From NCBI RefSeq assembly GCF_009882975.1, contig NZ_WTUX01000010.1:58599-122598 (forward strand): a stretch of 64,000 nt of DNA, read 5' to 3'. The stretch is from Maritimibacter harenae. GTDB lineage: Bacteria > Pseudomonadota > Alphaproteobacteria > Rhodobacterales > Rhodobacteraceae. Within the stretch, counting starts at the first letter, position 1. Each line of letters begins with the position of its first letter. Below the pieces are notes generated by a model. That model was not told the origin of the DNA. It made no database searches and saw only the letters and a program-made list of their open reading frames with translations. A program made the position numbers and the translations under genes. This document shows positions 16,732-25,763 of this stretch, in pieces.

Positions 16732-17802
16732 TCAGAAATTCGTCGCCTGCCGCAGGAACGCCCGCCGCGCCGCGCGCGAGTGCTTCAGGATGAAACCGAT
16801 GGTGGCAAGCGCGTAGGGCACCAACGGGTGGCCCGAGGTGACGGGACGCCGGGCACGCTCGGTCTCGCGGATCGTCTTGGCCCCTTCGCGGTGGCGCGCG
16901 GTGCCGTATTCGGCGATTTCGCCGGTCGCGATCGCTTCGGCGGCCGCGACCGCGTCCAGCATTCCCAGGTTCATGCCGCGCCCGCCCACCGGCGAATGGC
17001 AATGCGCCGCGTCGCCGGCCAGCAGGACGCGGCCCCGGACATAGTCCCGCGCCTGCCGGATCGAGATCGTGAAGGGGGCGGTGCGCCGCACATGCGTGAC
17101 CTCGATCGGGAACGGCAGGCCCTCGAGCGCGTCCTTGCGCCCGGCGATGATCCGCGTGCGTGTGGGGCCGATGGGAATCGCGATGGTGACTCCCGTGCGC
17201 CGGTCGCCGGGGTCGATGAACACCCGGTGCGGGTCGAAGTCGCCGCCCACGTCAACGTCGGCGATCGACCAGTCGCCGGGCACGTCGTAACCTTCGTAGG
17301 CGATGCCGAGCGCCTCGCGCGTCGGCGAATGGACCCCGTCGCAGCCGATCACGTGGTCGAACCGCTCCTCGGTCCCCCCGAAGCGCCCCGTGACCCCGTC
17401 CGCGTCCTGTTCGAGCCACTCGAAGGCGGCGCCGAACCGAATCTCGCCCCCCAGCCGTTCAACGACCTTGCGGAGAAGCTCTTCCGTCCGGTCCTGCGGC
17501 AGGGCAAGGATGCGGCGATCCGGGGCGACGGCGTCGGACATGTCGACGTGGCCCAGCACCCGGCCCCGCACGGAAAGCTGGATGCGCTCGACGACGAGCG
17601 ATTCCTGCACGATTTCGTCCGCCGCCCCCAGTGCCGCGAGCGCGCGCACCGTGGGCGGCAGGATCCCCACCGCCCGCGACAGGTTCGAGGCCGTGTCGCG
17701 CTTTTCGATCACCCGGACGGGCAGGCCGCGCCGGGCCAGTCCGATGGCGGCGGTGAGCCCCGTGGGGCCCGCGCCGACGACGAGGGTCTCGCCGCGTGCC
17801 AC
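16732..17802 (-). CDS. FAD-dependent monooxygenase (PHBH family)
   Basis: A 356-residue flavoprotein with the N-terminal dinucleotide-binding motif GAGPTGLTAAIGLARRG (11-27), the DG-type motif (CDGVHSPTREALG) near 165 and the FAD ribityl motif GDAAHCHSPVGGRGMN near 275. The family hydroxylates aromatic or polyketide-like substrates with NAD(P)H and O2; the substrate cannot be inferred. It ends with a basic helix. The upstream channel-like gene on the same strand stops 29 bp before it, so they may share a transcript, though no functional link is obvious. Confidence 0.87.
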   Translation of the reverse strand: MARGETLVVGAGPTGLTAAIGLARRGLPVRVIEKRDTASNLSRAVGILPPTVRALAALGAADEIVQESLVVERIQLSVRGRVLGHVDMSDAVAPDRRILALPQDRTEELLRKVVERLGGEIRFGAAFEWLEQDADGVTGRFGGTEERFDHVIGCDGVHSPTREALGIAYEGYDVPGDWSIADVDVGGDFDPHRVFIDPGDRRTGVTIAIPIGPTRTRIIAGRKDALEGLPFPIEVTHVRRTAPFTISIRQARDYVRGRVLLAGDAAHCHSPVGGRGMNLGMLDAVAAAEAIATGEIAEYGTARHREGAKTIRETERARRPVTSGHPLVPYALATIGFILKHSRAARRAFLRQATNF

Positions 17803-17831
17803 GGGTCAGCCGCGCCCGAGGGCCACGGCCC

Positions 17832-18632
17832 TCATGCCGTGCCGCCCGCGCGTTTCGAGATGTCGTAATGCTCCGCCCATCGTTCGAGGTCCTCCAGGCC
17901 GTCGAATTCCCCGATCAGCATGAACCGCCCAAGGATGCGGTCCATCGCCTCCCGTGTCTCGCCGCTGCTGCGACGATACAACCGTGCCAGCCCCCCGGGC
18001 AATCTCATGCGCGGATCGGGATGGCTGTAGAACAGCGCGAAGGGGGCGGAGTTGATGGCGCAGACGAGGCTCGCGACCTGGGGCAGGACGTTGGACGACA
18101 GATCGTCCTCCTGTTCCCGCATGGCGTCCGCGTAGGTGAGGAGCGACCGACCGGAAACAACCGTCTGCGTGGTCGAGAGGATGAAGCTCACCGAGAGGGT
18201 CAGCACGACCATGCCCGTGACGGCGGCCAGGACGCCCAGGATCGCGGGCCCGATCCCGTTGGCCATGCTGATCCCGCCGCCCAGCGTCGACAGCATGTGA
18301 CCGGCGTGGGACAGGGTTCCGAAGAAGGTGGCGGGAACCTCGCTGTCCTGGCGCACGACACCCGGTTCGAAGGAGTGAAGCACCAGCGTCCAGCCCAGCC
18401 AAAGCCCCGCGACCCACCAGAGCGCCACGACGCCCATGCAGAGCGGCCCGACGGCATGATATTTCCACGACCAGTCGGGCAACTGGCGGTTCAGCGCGAA
18501 GAGCCCGCGCGCCAGCCGGTGCGAGACGAAGGAATAGACGTTCGTCCCGATGGTGGTGAACATGAAGTCGCTGAACACGTAGCCGATGATGGCCGCGCCG
18601 GCGACGAGTTCCAGAATGGCTGTGGCGCTCAT
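17832..18632 (-). CDS. Two-TM potassium-channel-like membrane protein
   Basis: A 266-residue membrane protein with hydrophobic segments near 8-28, 61-86 and 128-153 and a re-entrant-loop-like stretch at 100-125, followed by a cytosolic helical domain. The order (outer helix, pore loop, inner helix) resembles Ion_trans_2 channels, but the selectivity-filter position reads STLGGG in place of TVGYGD. Ion selectivity is therefore doubtful. The ATG at 18632 follows a strong GGAGGA; an upstream ATG at 18668 is less likely. Confidence 0.68.
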   Translation of the reverse strand: MSATAILELVAGAAIIGYVFSDFMFTTIGTNVYSFVSHRLARGLFALNRQLPDWSWKYHAVGPLCMGVVALWWVAGLWLGWTLVLHSFEPGVVRQDSEVPATFFGTLSHAGHMLSTLGGGISMANGIGPAILGVLAAVTGMVVLTLSVSFILSTTQTVVSGRSLLTYADAMREQEDDLSSNVLPQVASLVCAINSAPFALFYSHPDPRMRLPGGLARLYRRSSGETREAMDRILGRFMLIGEFDGLEDLERWAEHYDISKRAGGTA

Positions 18633-18666
18633 GGGTCCTCCGGTCACTGGTGTGTGTCGGAAGCAC

Positions 18667-18700
18667 AACGGCCGGACACCGCATCGCGGTTCCGGCCGTT
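18667..18700 (-). terminator. Candidate terminator after formaldehyde dehydrogenase gene
   Basis: A long hairpin: outer 10-bp arms (18667-18676 with 18691-18700) enclosing an inner 5-bp stem with a 3-nt loop and a single bulged C. It lies 20 bp past the minus-strand adh stop; the T tract is weak. Confidence 0.6.
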
Positions 18701-18719
18701 CCGTAAGCGCGTCAGGGGA

Positions 18720-19850
<1,131 letters not shown>

Positions 19851-19954
19851 GATGAGGCTCCAAAATGCGTATTTCGGCCGGCAGTCTGGGCGAGAATTCG
19901 CGGCAGTTCAATTCCGCAACTTGTGTGGAGGCATGAGACCTTTATCTAGGTTTC

Positions 19955-20227
19955 ATGTTCAAACTGGCCATGATTCCGCTTCTCGCCCTCACCCTGGTCG
20001 CCTGCCAGGAAGAAGAGCAGGAAGACGACGCGGCCGAGGAGACCTGCGGCGCGGCGGCGCTTCAGGAACTCGTCGGCACGGATGTTGCCGAGCGTCCGGA
20101 CCTCGAACCCGATACGGATCTCAGGATCATCGAACCGGGGATGGCCGTCACGATGGATTACCGCGCCGACCGGCTGAACATCGAGGTCGACGAGGCGGGG
20201 CAGGTCACGAAGGTGTATTGCGGATGA
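19955..20227 (+). CDS. I78-family peptidase-inhibitor-like lipoprotein
   Basis: A 90-residue lipoprotein. The lipobox LVAC puts the lipidated Cys at 17. After an acidic linker the mature part shows the I78 inhibitor pattern (CGAAALQELVG ... RIIEPGMAVTMDYRADRLNIEVDEAGQVTKVYCG), with two conserved cysteines and the terminal C-G. The family inhibits serine proteases such as those of the S1 type; whether this one does is unknown. Its stop overlaps the start of a paralogue (ATGA). Confidence 0.82.
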   Translation: MFKLAMIPLLALTLVACQEEEQEDDAAEETCGAAALQELVGTDVAERPDLEPDTDLRIIEPGMAVTMDYRADRLNIEVDEAGQVTKVYCG

Positions 20228-20496
20228 AGACATTCGGATTTGTTGTCGCGGCGGGCCTGACGCTGGCCGCCTGCGGCTCGACCACCGTGCGCCACGACCC
20301 GACCGGGGAGCTGGGCATCTGCCCGGCACCCGCGTTCCAGGAGTTCGTGGGCCAGCCGTTCAAGTCCACCCGGATCGAATGGCGCGACCTGCGCGTGATC
20401 AGGCCCGGCGACATGGTCACCGAGGATTACGTGCAGAGCCGGCTGAACATCGACCTCGACGAGGACGGTGTCATCACACGGATCTGGTGCGGCTGA
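20224..20496 (+). CDS. I78-family peptidase-inhibitor-like lipoprotein (paralogue)
   Basis: A 90-residue lipoprotein with lipobox LAAC (Cys17), paralogous to the preceding gene. It has the same CPAPAFQEFVG ... RVIRPGDMVTEDYVQSRLNIDLDEDGVITRIWCG layout and equal length. The ATG overlaps the upstream TGA, indicating coupled translation. The two copies differ widely in sequence, so the duplication is old or both have different targets. Confidence 0.82.
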   Translation: MKTFGFVVAAGLTLAACGSTTVRHDPTGELGICPAPAFQEFVGQPFKSTRIEWRDLRVIRPGDMVTEDYVQSRLNIDLDEDGVITRIWCG

Positions 20497-20560
20497 GGAC
20501 GTCCGTTCACGGGCTTGCGACAGCGGCGGACTCGACTCGGCCCGCCCGACTCGCGTATGA

Positions 20561-20575
20561 GAACATTAAGTGAAC
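20561..20575 (+). promoter_or_regulatory. LexA (SOS) box upstream of imuB
   Basis: GAAC-ATTAAGT-GAAC is a perfect match to the alphaproteobacterial LexA operator GAAC-N7-GAAC (GTTC-N7-GTTC on the other strand). It lies 22 bp before the preferred imuB start codon, where LexA would block the promoter. Confidence 0.85.
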
Positions 20576-20597
20576 ATACGTGCTGCTGCCGCCTGCC

Positions 20598-22247
20598 ATG
20601 CCTGCCAAACGCCACCTGTCGCTCTGGTTTCCCCGCCTCGCCGCCGAGCGGTCGATGCGGCTCGACCGGGGCCTGCCGCCCGGCCCCTTCGTGGTGGTCG
20701 AGGATCAGCGCGGCGCGCAGGTCATCGTCTCCATGAACGCCGAGGCGCAGGCGGCGGGGCTCACCGCCGGCCAGCCGCTGCGCGATGCCCGCGCCATGTG
20801 CCCGGGCCTTGCCTCGCGCCCGATCAACCGGGTGACCGAGGCGACCTTCCTCACCACGCTCAGGCGCTGGGCGGGCCGGTTCAGCCCCTGGGTGTCGGAA
20901 GAGGCGCCGGACGGGCTCGTGCTCGACATCACCGGCTGTGCCCACCTCTTCGGCGGGGAAGAGGCCCTGGCCGAGGAGATCGACCGGGATTGCGCCCGGC
21001 TGGGCCTGACCGTGCGGCTCGGGCTGGCCGACACGCGCGGCGCGGCCTGGGCGCTGGCGCGGTTCTCGGGCGAGACGGGGGGCGGCCACCGCTCCGGCGA
21101 TGCCATCGACCAGGAAGCCCGCGCGACCCGCTCGCGCGCGGTGAAACGCCGGCACTGGACCCGTGGCGGCGCGGCGCCGAAACCCCGCACCACGGCACAG
21201 GCGCCCCGGATCGCGCCGGTGGGCCAGACCCGTCAGGCCATCGGTCCGCTGCCCGTCGCCGCGCTCCGGCTCGACCCCGAAGCGATCGAGGGGCTCAGCC
21301 GGCTGGGGCTGCGCCGGATCGAGGACCTGTTCGGCACGCCGCGCGCGGGGCTCGCCCGCCGCTTCGGGCGCCACATGGTGCAACGGCTGGACCAGGCGCT
21401 CGGGGTCGAGCCCGAGCCGGTCTCGCCCGCCCGTCCGCCGGTGCGCTTCGCGGTGCGCATGGGGCTGCCCGAACCCATCGGGCTGGAAGAGGATCTCCTG
21501 GCCTGTTTCGACCGGCTGCTGCCGGAATTGTGCGACCGGCTCACCCGGGCCGGGCGCGGGGCGCGGCAGGTGCGTGCCGAGTTCTCGCGCGCCGATCACA
21601 CCATGCAGGCGGTCGAGGCGGGGCTGGCCCAGCCCTCGGCCGATCCGCACCGCATCCGTCCGCTGCTGGCGATGAAGCTGCCGGACGTGGACGCGGGCTT
21701 CGGGATCGACGCGGTGCGGCTGGTGGCCACCCGGCACGAGCCGGTTCACGCCGTCCAGCACCGCGGCCATCTCGAGGCCGGCGAACAGGTCGCCAACCGG
21801 GGCCCCGGCGCGGCCCTGGACGACCTCCTCGGGCGCATCGGCACCCGGCTTGGGCTTGAGGCGATGACCCGGCTGCACCCGGCCGAAAGCCACATCCCCG
21901 AGAAGGGGGCGAACGTGGTGGCGGCGGTCTTCACCTCCGCCGCCACCGACTGGGCCAAGCCTGCGCGCGAGCGGCCGCTGCGGCTCTGGCCGCCGGAGCC
22001 GGTGATGATCCCGGACGTGCCGCGCCTGCCCGAGAGCTTCCGCTGGCGGGGGCGCGACCACCGGGTGATGCGCGCCACCGGCCCCGAGCGGATCGCGCCG
22101 GAATGGTGGCTGGACGATCCCAACTGGCGCAGCGGGCAGCGCGATTACTGGATCGTCGTGACCGAACGGGGAGAGCGGCTGTGGCTCTATTTCGCCCACG
22201 GCGCGGCGAAAAGCGCGGGCTGGTTCTGCCACGGCGCCTTCGCATAA
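20598..22247 (+). CDS. imuB: ImuB-type Y-family DNA polymerase homologue (catalytically inactive)
   Basis: A 549-residue protein of the ImuB branch of Y-family polymerases. The N terminus reads HLSLWFPRLAAER where active DinB has HIDMDAFFASVE, and the palm region has LVLDITGCAHLFGGE where active enzymes have the SxDE catalytic pair. The polymerase metal ligands are therefore missing, as expected for ImuB, which acts as an adaptor for DnaE2 in SOS mutagenesis. I prefer the ATG at 20598 (family-like MPAKRHLSLW start) over a GTG at 20580. A LexA box lies just upstream. imuA and dnaE2, its usual neighbours, are not adjacent: an I78 gene precedes and a transporter follows. Confidence 0.85.
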   Translation: MPAKRHLSLWFPRLAAERSMRLDRGLPPGPFVVVEDQRGAQVIVSMNAEAQAAGLTAGQPLRDARAMCPGLASRPINRVTEATFLTTLRRWAGRFSPWVSEEAPDGLVLDITGCAHLFGGEEALAEEIDRDCARLGLTVRLGLADTRGAAWALARFSGETGGGHRSGDAIDQEARATRSRAVKRRHWTRGGAAPKPRTTAQAPRIAPVGQTRQAIGPLPVAALRLDPEAIEGLSRLGLRRIEDLFGTPRAGLARRFGRHMVQRLDQALGVEPEPVSPARPPVRFAVRMGLPEPIGLEEDLLACFDRLLPELCDRLTRAGRGARQVRAEFSRADHTMQAVEAGLAQPSADPHRIRPLLAMKLPDVDAGFGIDAVRLVATRHEPVHAVQHRGHLEAGEQVANRGPGAALDDLLGRIGTRLGLEAMTRLHPAESHIPEKGANVVAAVFTSAATDWAKPARERPLRLWPPEPVMIPDVPRLPESFRWRGRDHRVMRATGPERIAPEWWLDDPNWRSGQRDYWIVVTERGERLWLYFAHGAAKSAGWFCHGAFA

Positions 22248-22286
22248 GCCGTGGCAGCCCGGCGCGCGCCATGCTAACGGCGTTTC

Positions 22287-23210
22287 ATGCTCGCCGTATT
22301 CATTCAGACGCTTCCGTTCTTCGCCGTCATCGGGCTTGGCTACCTCGCCGGGCGCACCGGGTTCTTCAGCGAAGCCGCCACCGCGGCGCTGACCAAGTTC
22401 GTGTTCTACTTCGCCCTGTCGGCGATGCTCATGCGGTTCTCGGCCAACCTGAACCTCGCCGACGTGATCGACTGGCCCTTCGTCTGGGCCTACCTGATCG
22501 GGACCTCGGCGATCTACCTCGTGGCCACCGCCGTAGCACTCGTGCGCCGCATCGGGGTCGAGGAAACGGCAATCGAGGCGCAGACGGCCGTGATCGGCAA
22601 CACGGGGTTCCTGGGCGTGCCCATGCTGGCGCTGCTCTTCGGCGAAGAGGCGATCGGGCCGGTCATGCTCTGCCTCGCCGTGGACCTTGTCGTCTTCTCG
22701 TCGCTGATCGTGATCCTGATCACGGGCTATCGCGACGGGCGCGTGAGCCCGCGCATCCTGGGCACAGTGGCGCTGGGGCTTCTCAAGAACCCGATGATCG
22801 TGTCGATCGTTGCCGGTTTCGCCTGGTCGGCGACGGGCTGGCCGCTGCCGGGCCCGGTGAACGAAGTGCTGGTGCTTCTCGGGGCCGCCGCAACGCCCGG
22901 CGCGCTCTTCGCCATCGGCGCGTCGCTGGCGTCCAAATCGGCCGAGCGGTTGTCGATCGCGGTCTGGTTGACCTTCTGCAAGCTGATCCTGCACCCGGCG
23001 GCGGTGGCCGTCATGGCGCTCGTGGTGTTCAGCGTCGACGCCTTCTCGGCCAAGGTCATGATCTCGGCCGCGGCCCTGCCGGTGGCGGGCAACGTCTTCA
23101 TCCTCGCCCAGCACTACGGCGTGGCACCCACGCGCGTGTCGGCCTCGATCCTGGTTTCGACCGCGCTCTCCGTGCTCACGGTGGCCGCGGTCATCGCCTG
23201 GGTCAGCTGA
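22287..23210 (+). CDS. AEC family transporter (auxin-efflux-carrier type)
   Basis: A 307-residue inner-membrane protein with about ten hydrophobic segments and the family's N-terminal pattern (FFAVIGLGYLAGRTGFFS) and the C-terminal PVAGNVFILAQHYG motif. AEC permeases export or import organic anions such as malonate or malate; the substrate cannot be told here. It starts 39 bp after imuB and ends 3 bp before the convergent hypothetical gene. Confidence 0.88.
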   Translation: MLAVFIQTLPFFAVIGLGYLAGRTGFFSEAATAALTKFVFYFALSAMLMRFSANLNLADVIDWPFVWAYLIGTSAIYLVATAVALVRRIGVEETAIEAQTAVIGNTGFLGVPMLALLFGEEAIGPVMLCLAVDLVVFSSLIVILITGYRDGRVSPRILGTVALGLLKNPMIVSIVAGFAWSATGWPLPGPVNEVLVLLGAAATPGALFAIGASLASKSAERLSIAVWLTFCKLILHPAAVAVMALVVFSVDAFSAKVMISAAALPVAGNVFILAQHYGVAPTRVSASILVSTALSVLTVAAVIAWVS

Positions 23211-23213
23211 GGG

Positions 23214-23582
23214 TCAGTCGAAGGGGCATTCCGGGGGCAGGGGCATCTGGCAGCCGTCCCCGTCGAAGGCGATGAGGAAACCGGGCGCGCCGCGCCGCCA
23301 CGGGGTCGCGGCATCGGGAATCACCCGAAGCGCGCCGGCCACGTCGCAGATTCCGCCTGCCTCGCGCACCTGCCAGCCCTGCGTCATCGCGAGGTCGATC
23401 ACCGAGTCGCGCCGGATGCAGCCCGAAAGCGAAGCTGCCGCGTGATATTCCGCAAGCTCCCGGTAATACTCGAGCCGCATCTCCGCGCGCTCCTTGTCGA
23501 GCCAGGACTTGAGCCCCACCAGCGAGACCACCCCGAGCGCGCCCAGCGTCAGGAACCGCCTGACGAGCGCGATCGGGTTCAC
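23214..23582 (-). CDS. Hypothetical protein with N-terminal membrane anchor
   Basis: A 122-residue protein with one hydrophobic segment (about 5-24) followed by a charged helix (LDKERAEMRLEYYRELAEYH) and a Cys-containing domain with four cysteines (SGCIRRD, GGICDV, GDGCQM, PECPFD). These could form disulfides if the domain is periplasmic. The GTG start at 23582 overlaps the thymidine kinase stop as GTGA, so the genes are coupled. I do not recognise the family. Confidence 0.65.
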   Translation of the reverse strand: MNPIALVRRFLTLGALGVVSLVGLKSWLDKERAEMRLEYYRELAEYHAAASLSGCIRRDSVIDLAMTQGWQVREAGGICDVAGALRVIPDAATPWRRGAPGFLIAFDGDGCQMPLPPECPFD

Positions 23583-24160
23583 CGGTCGCCCATTTCCGCG
23601 CGCCAATGCTTGCGGCACAGGCTCACGTAGGTCTCGTTCCCGCCGATCTGCACCTGGTCGCCGGCGGTCATCACCTTGCCGGTCTCGTCCTGGCGCACCA
23701 CCATCGTGGCCTTCTTGCCGCAATGGCAGATCGTGCGCACCTCGCGCATCTCGTCGGCCAGCGCGAGAAGCGCGGCGGAGCCGGGGAAGAGGTTGCCCTG
23801 GAAATCGACCCTGAGACCGTAGCACATGACCGGCACGCGCAGATCGTCGACCGCGCGGGCGAGCTGCCACACCTGGTCTTCGCTCAGGAACTGCGCCTCG
23901 TCGATGAACACGCAGGCGATCGGCCCCTCGGCCTTGCGCGCCTCGATCTTGGCGAACAGGTCCTCGCCGGTGTCGAAGGTGTCGGCCGGGGTGCCGATGC
24001 CGATCCGCGATCCGATCGTGCCTTCGCCCGCGCGATTGTCGAACCGCGCGGTGATGAGGTAGGTCTCCATCCCCCGTTCACGGTAGTTGTGCGACGCCTG
24101 CAGCAGCAGCGTCGACTTGCCCGCGTTCATGGTGGAGTAGTGGAAATACAGCTTCGCCAT
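23579..24160 (-). CDS. tdk: Thymidine kinase
   Basis: A 193-residue type II thymidine kinase that phosphorylates thymidine to dTMP with ATP for nucleoside salvage. The P-loop (MNAGKSTLLL, Lys15), the DEAQF lid-associated acidic motif near residue 88, and the zinc-finger cysteines (ICHCGKKA and CRKHW) are visible. Length and order match bacterial Tdk. The start is the first in-frame ATG with the expected MAKLYFHYSTMNAGKS N terminus. Confidence 0.95.
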   Translation of the reverse strand: MAKLYFHYSTMNAGKSTLLLQASHNYRERGMETYLITARFDNRAGEGTIGSRIGIGTPADTFDTGEDLFAKIEARKAEGPIACVFIDEAQFLSEDQVWQLARAVDDLRVPVMCYGLRVDFQGNLFPGSAALLALADEMREVRTICHCGKKATMVVRQDETGKVMTAGDQVQIGGNETYVSLCRKHWRAEMGDR

Positions 24161-24201
24161 GGCGCCGGATTAGCCCGCCGCCCCCCGGCGATCAAGCCGC
24201 C

Positions 24202-24462
24202 TCACCACCCGTCGCGCATATGGTCGAACAATGCCTTGTTCGGGCACAGCGAAGGCGCTTCCCGCGCCCCGCCCGCGTGATCGTCCAGCCAGATGTCGCA
24301 GCCGCCGGGATCGGCGCAGCCGCCACAGCGCTCGACCGCCCGGTCGAGCTGGCGCCGCGACACGATCCGCGCCTCGTATTCGGCGCCCAGGTTCAGGCCC
24401 AGCGTCTCGGCCATCCGGGCCATCGCCGCGGGCATGCGCGGCATGTCTGAATTGTCTCTCAT
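24202..24462 (-). CDS. DUF6455 family protein
   Basis: An 86-residue small protein typical of Rhodobacteraceae. It carries a Cys-rich segment CGGCADPGGCDIWL and a fourth Cys in LCPNKALF, a plausible metal or Fe-S ligand set, though this is not established for the family. The ATG at 24462 is placed 7 nt after GGGAGGT; an in-frame GTG 9 nt upstream overlaps that site and is unlikely. Role unknown. Confidence 0.78.
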   Translation of the reverse strand: MRDNSDMPRMPAAMARMAETLGLNLGAEYEARIVSRRQLDRAVERCGGCADPGGCDIWLDDHAGGAREAPSLCPNKALFDHMRDGW

Positions 24463-24564
24463 CGTCTTCACCTCCCCGGCCGATCATCCCGGTCTGGCGG
24501 GCGCGCGCCTTGATCCGAGTCAAATCGGGCTGGCGAATCCGCGCGGGGAGGGTAGGCTGGGGTC

Positions 24565-24822
24565 ATGTTTACCATCGAACATGACTTCGACGCGACCGTG
24601 GTCACCCTTGTCGACGAGGGCGAAGAGGGGTCTTCGCATCTCAAGGAAGACGTGATCATCAATGCCTTCGAGGATTGCGTCACCGTCGAGCAGCTGGAAC
24701 CCACGACCGACCGCGTGCAGGTCGTCACGCTTTCGATGAGCCAGCTGCGCGATCTCGCCGCCGCGCTTGATCTGCCCGAAGGGGTCTACCGGCTTGCCCG
24801 GTCAGAGGACATCAAGGGCTGA
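24565..24822 (+). CDS. Small acidic conserved hypothetical protein
   Basis: An 85-residue acidic protein (MFTIEHDFDATVVTLVDEGE ... VQVVTLSMSQLRDLAAALDLPEGVYRL), apparently one alpha/beta domain without cysteines or membrane segments. The coding bias matches neighbours and the start is the only plausible ATG. Convergent with the DUF167 gene, 7 bp apart. Function unknown. Confidence 0.7.
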   Translation: MFTIEHDFDATVVTLVDEGEEGSSHLKEDVIINAFEDCVTVEQLEPTTDRVQVVTLSMSQLRDLAAALDLPEGVYRLARSEDIKG

Positions 24823-24829
24823 GGCCCCG

Positions 24830-25087
24830 TCAGCCGACCCGGAAGACCTTGTCACGCGAGGTCGCCCCGCGCACCAGCGTGAGCTCGGACTTCGCCACCC
24901 CGAGGGCACGCGCCAGCAGCTTGGTCACCGCCGCGTTCGCCTTACCGTCCTCCGGCACGGCCGTGACCCGGATCTGCAGCCCGCCGTCCCCGGTCACGTC
25001 GATGCTGTCGCGGGATGCGCGGGGGGTCACGCGCACCGCGATCTCGGCCCCGGGCCGGGCCATGTGAGAGAGCTCACCCTTCTTCAT
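24830..25087 (-). CDS. DUF167 (YggU) family protein
   Basis: An 85-residue protein with the DUF167 signature: VRVTPRASRDSI near the N terminus, the VPEDGKANAAVTKLLA core, and VRGATSRDKVFRV at the end. Structures of the family show a small alpha/beta fold, and its biochemical role is unknown. A second in-frame ATG at residue 9 is also possible as start. Confidence 0.87.
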   Translation of the reverse strand: MKKGELSHMARPGAEIAVRVTPRASRDSIDVTGDGGLQIRVTAVPEDGKANAAVTKLLARALGVAKSELTLVRGATSRDKVFRVG

Positions 25088-25184
25088 GCTTCCCTGTCGC
25101 CCGCCCTTGGCCCGGGATCAACCCGCCCCCTGTTGACGCCAGCGTGAAAAGTGCCGACATGCAGGAAGCGAACAGGAGACCCCA

Positions 25185-25763
25185 ATGCCCGATCCGAACA
25201 AAGCCGCGCTCGATTTTCTGCTCACCCGCCGGTCCCGCCCGGCCAAGACGCTGAAAACCCCGGTCCCGGATCGCGAGGCCCTGGGCCCGATCCTGACCGC
25301 CGCCGCGCGCACGCCGGATCACGGCAAGCTGGAGCCGTGGCGCTTCATCGTGCTGGAGAAGGCTGCGCTCACCCGGCTGGCCGAGATGGTCCCGGCCCGG
25401 GGCGAGGCGCTGGGGATCGAGCCGGAGAAGATCGAGAAGTCGCGGCGCCAGTTCGCCGACGCGGATCTTGCCGTGGCGGTCGTGGCCTCGCCCGTCGATT
25501 CCGAGAAGGTGCCGCAGGTCGAACAGCTCTATTCCGCGGGCGCCGTCTGCCTGTCGCTTCTCAACGCGGCGCTGGCCGCGGGATGGGGCGCGAACTGGCT
25601 GTCGGGCTGGCCCAGCCACGACGCGCAGTTCGTGCAGTCGGGCCTTGGCCTTGCCGCCCACGAAAGCATTGCCGGGTTCGTGCATATCGGCACCGAATCC
25701 GTCGCCCCGCCGGAGCGCCCGCGCCCCGACCTCGAAGCCAAGACCATCTGGATGGACGCATGA
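25185..25763 (+). CDS. Nitroreductase family protein (YdjA-like)
   Basis: A 192-residue FMN-dependent oxidoreductase. The FMN-binding start TRRSRPAKTLKTPVP and RTPDHGKLEPWRF and the C-terminal GWGANWLSGWPS / AGFVHIGT blocks are typical of the YdjA-like branch. It has AGGAGACC before the ATG. Its TGA overlaps the start of an EI24-type membrane protein gene (ATGA). Confidence 0.9.
   Translation: MPDPNKAALDFLLTRRSRPAKTLKTPVPDREALGPILTAAARTPDHGKLEPWRFIVLEKAALTRLAEMVPARGEALGIEPEKIEKSRRQFADADLAVAVVASPVDSEKVPQVEQLYSAGAVCLSLLNAALAAGWGANWLSGWPSHDAQFVQSGLGLAAHESIAGFVHIGTESVAPPERPRPDLEAKTIWMDA

Noticed and set aside
20427-23114. An 895-codon minus-strand frame across imuB and the AEC transporter gene
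   Set aside because: Low-complexity, no family resemblance; both plus-strand genes are clearly real.
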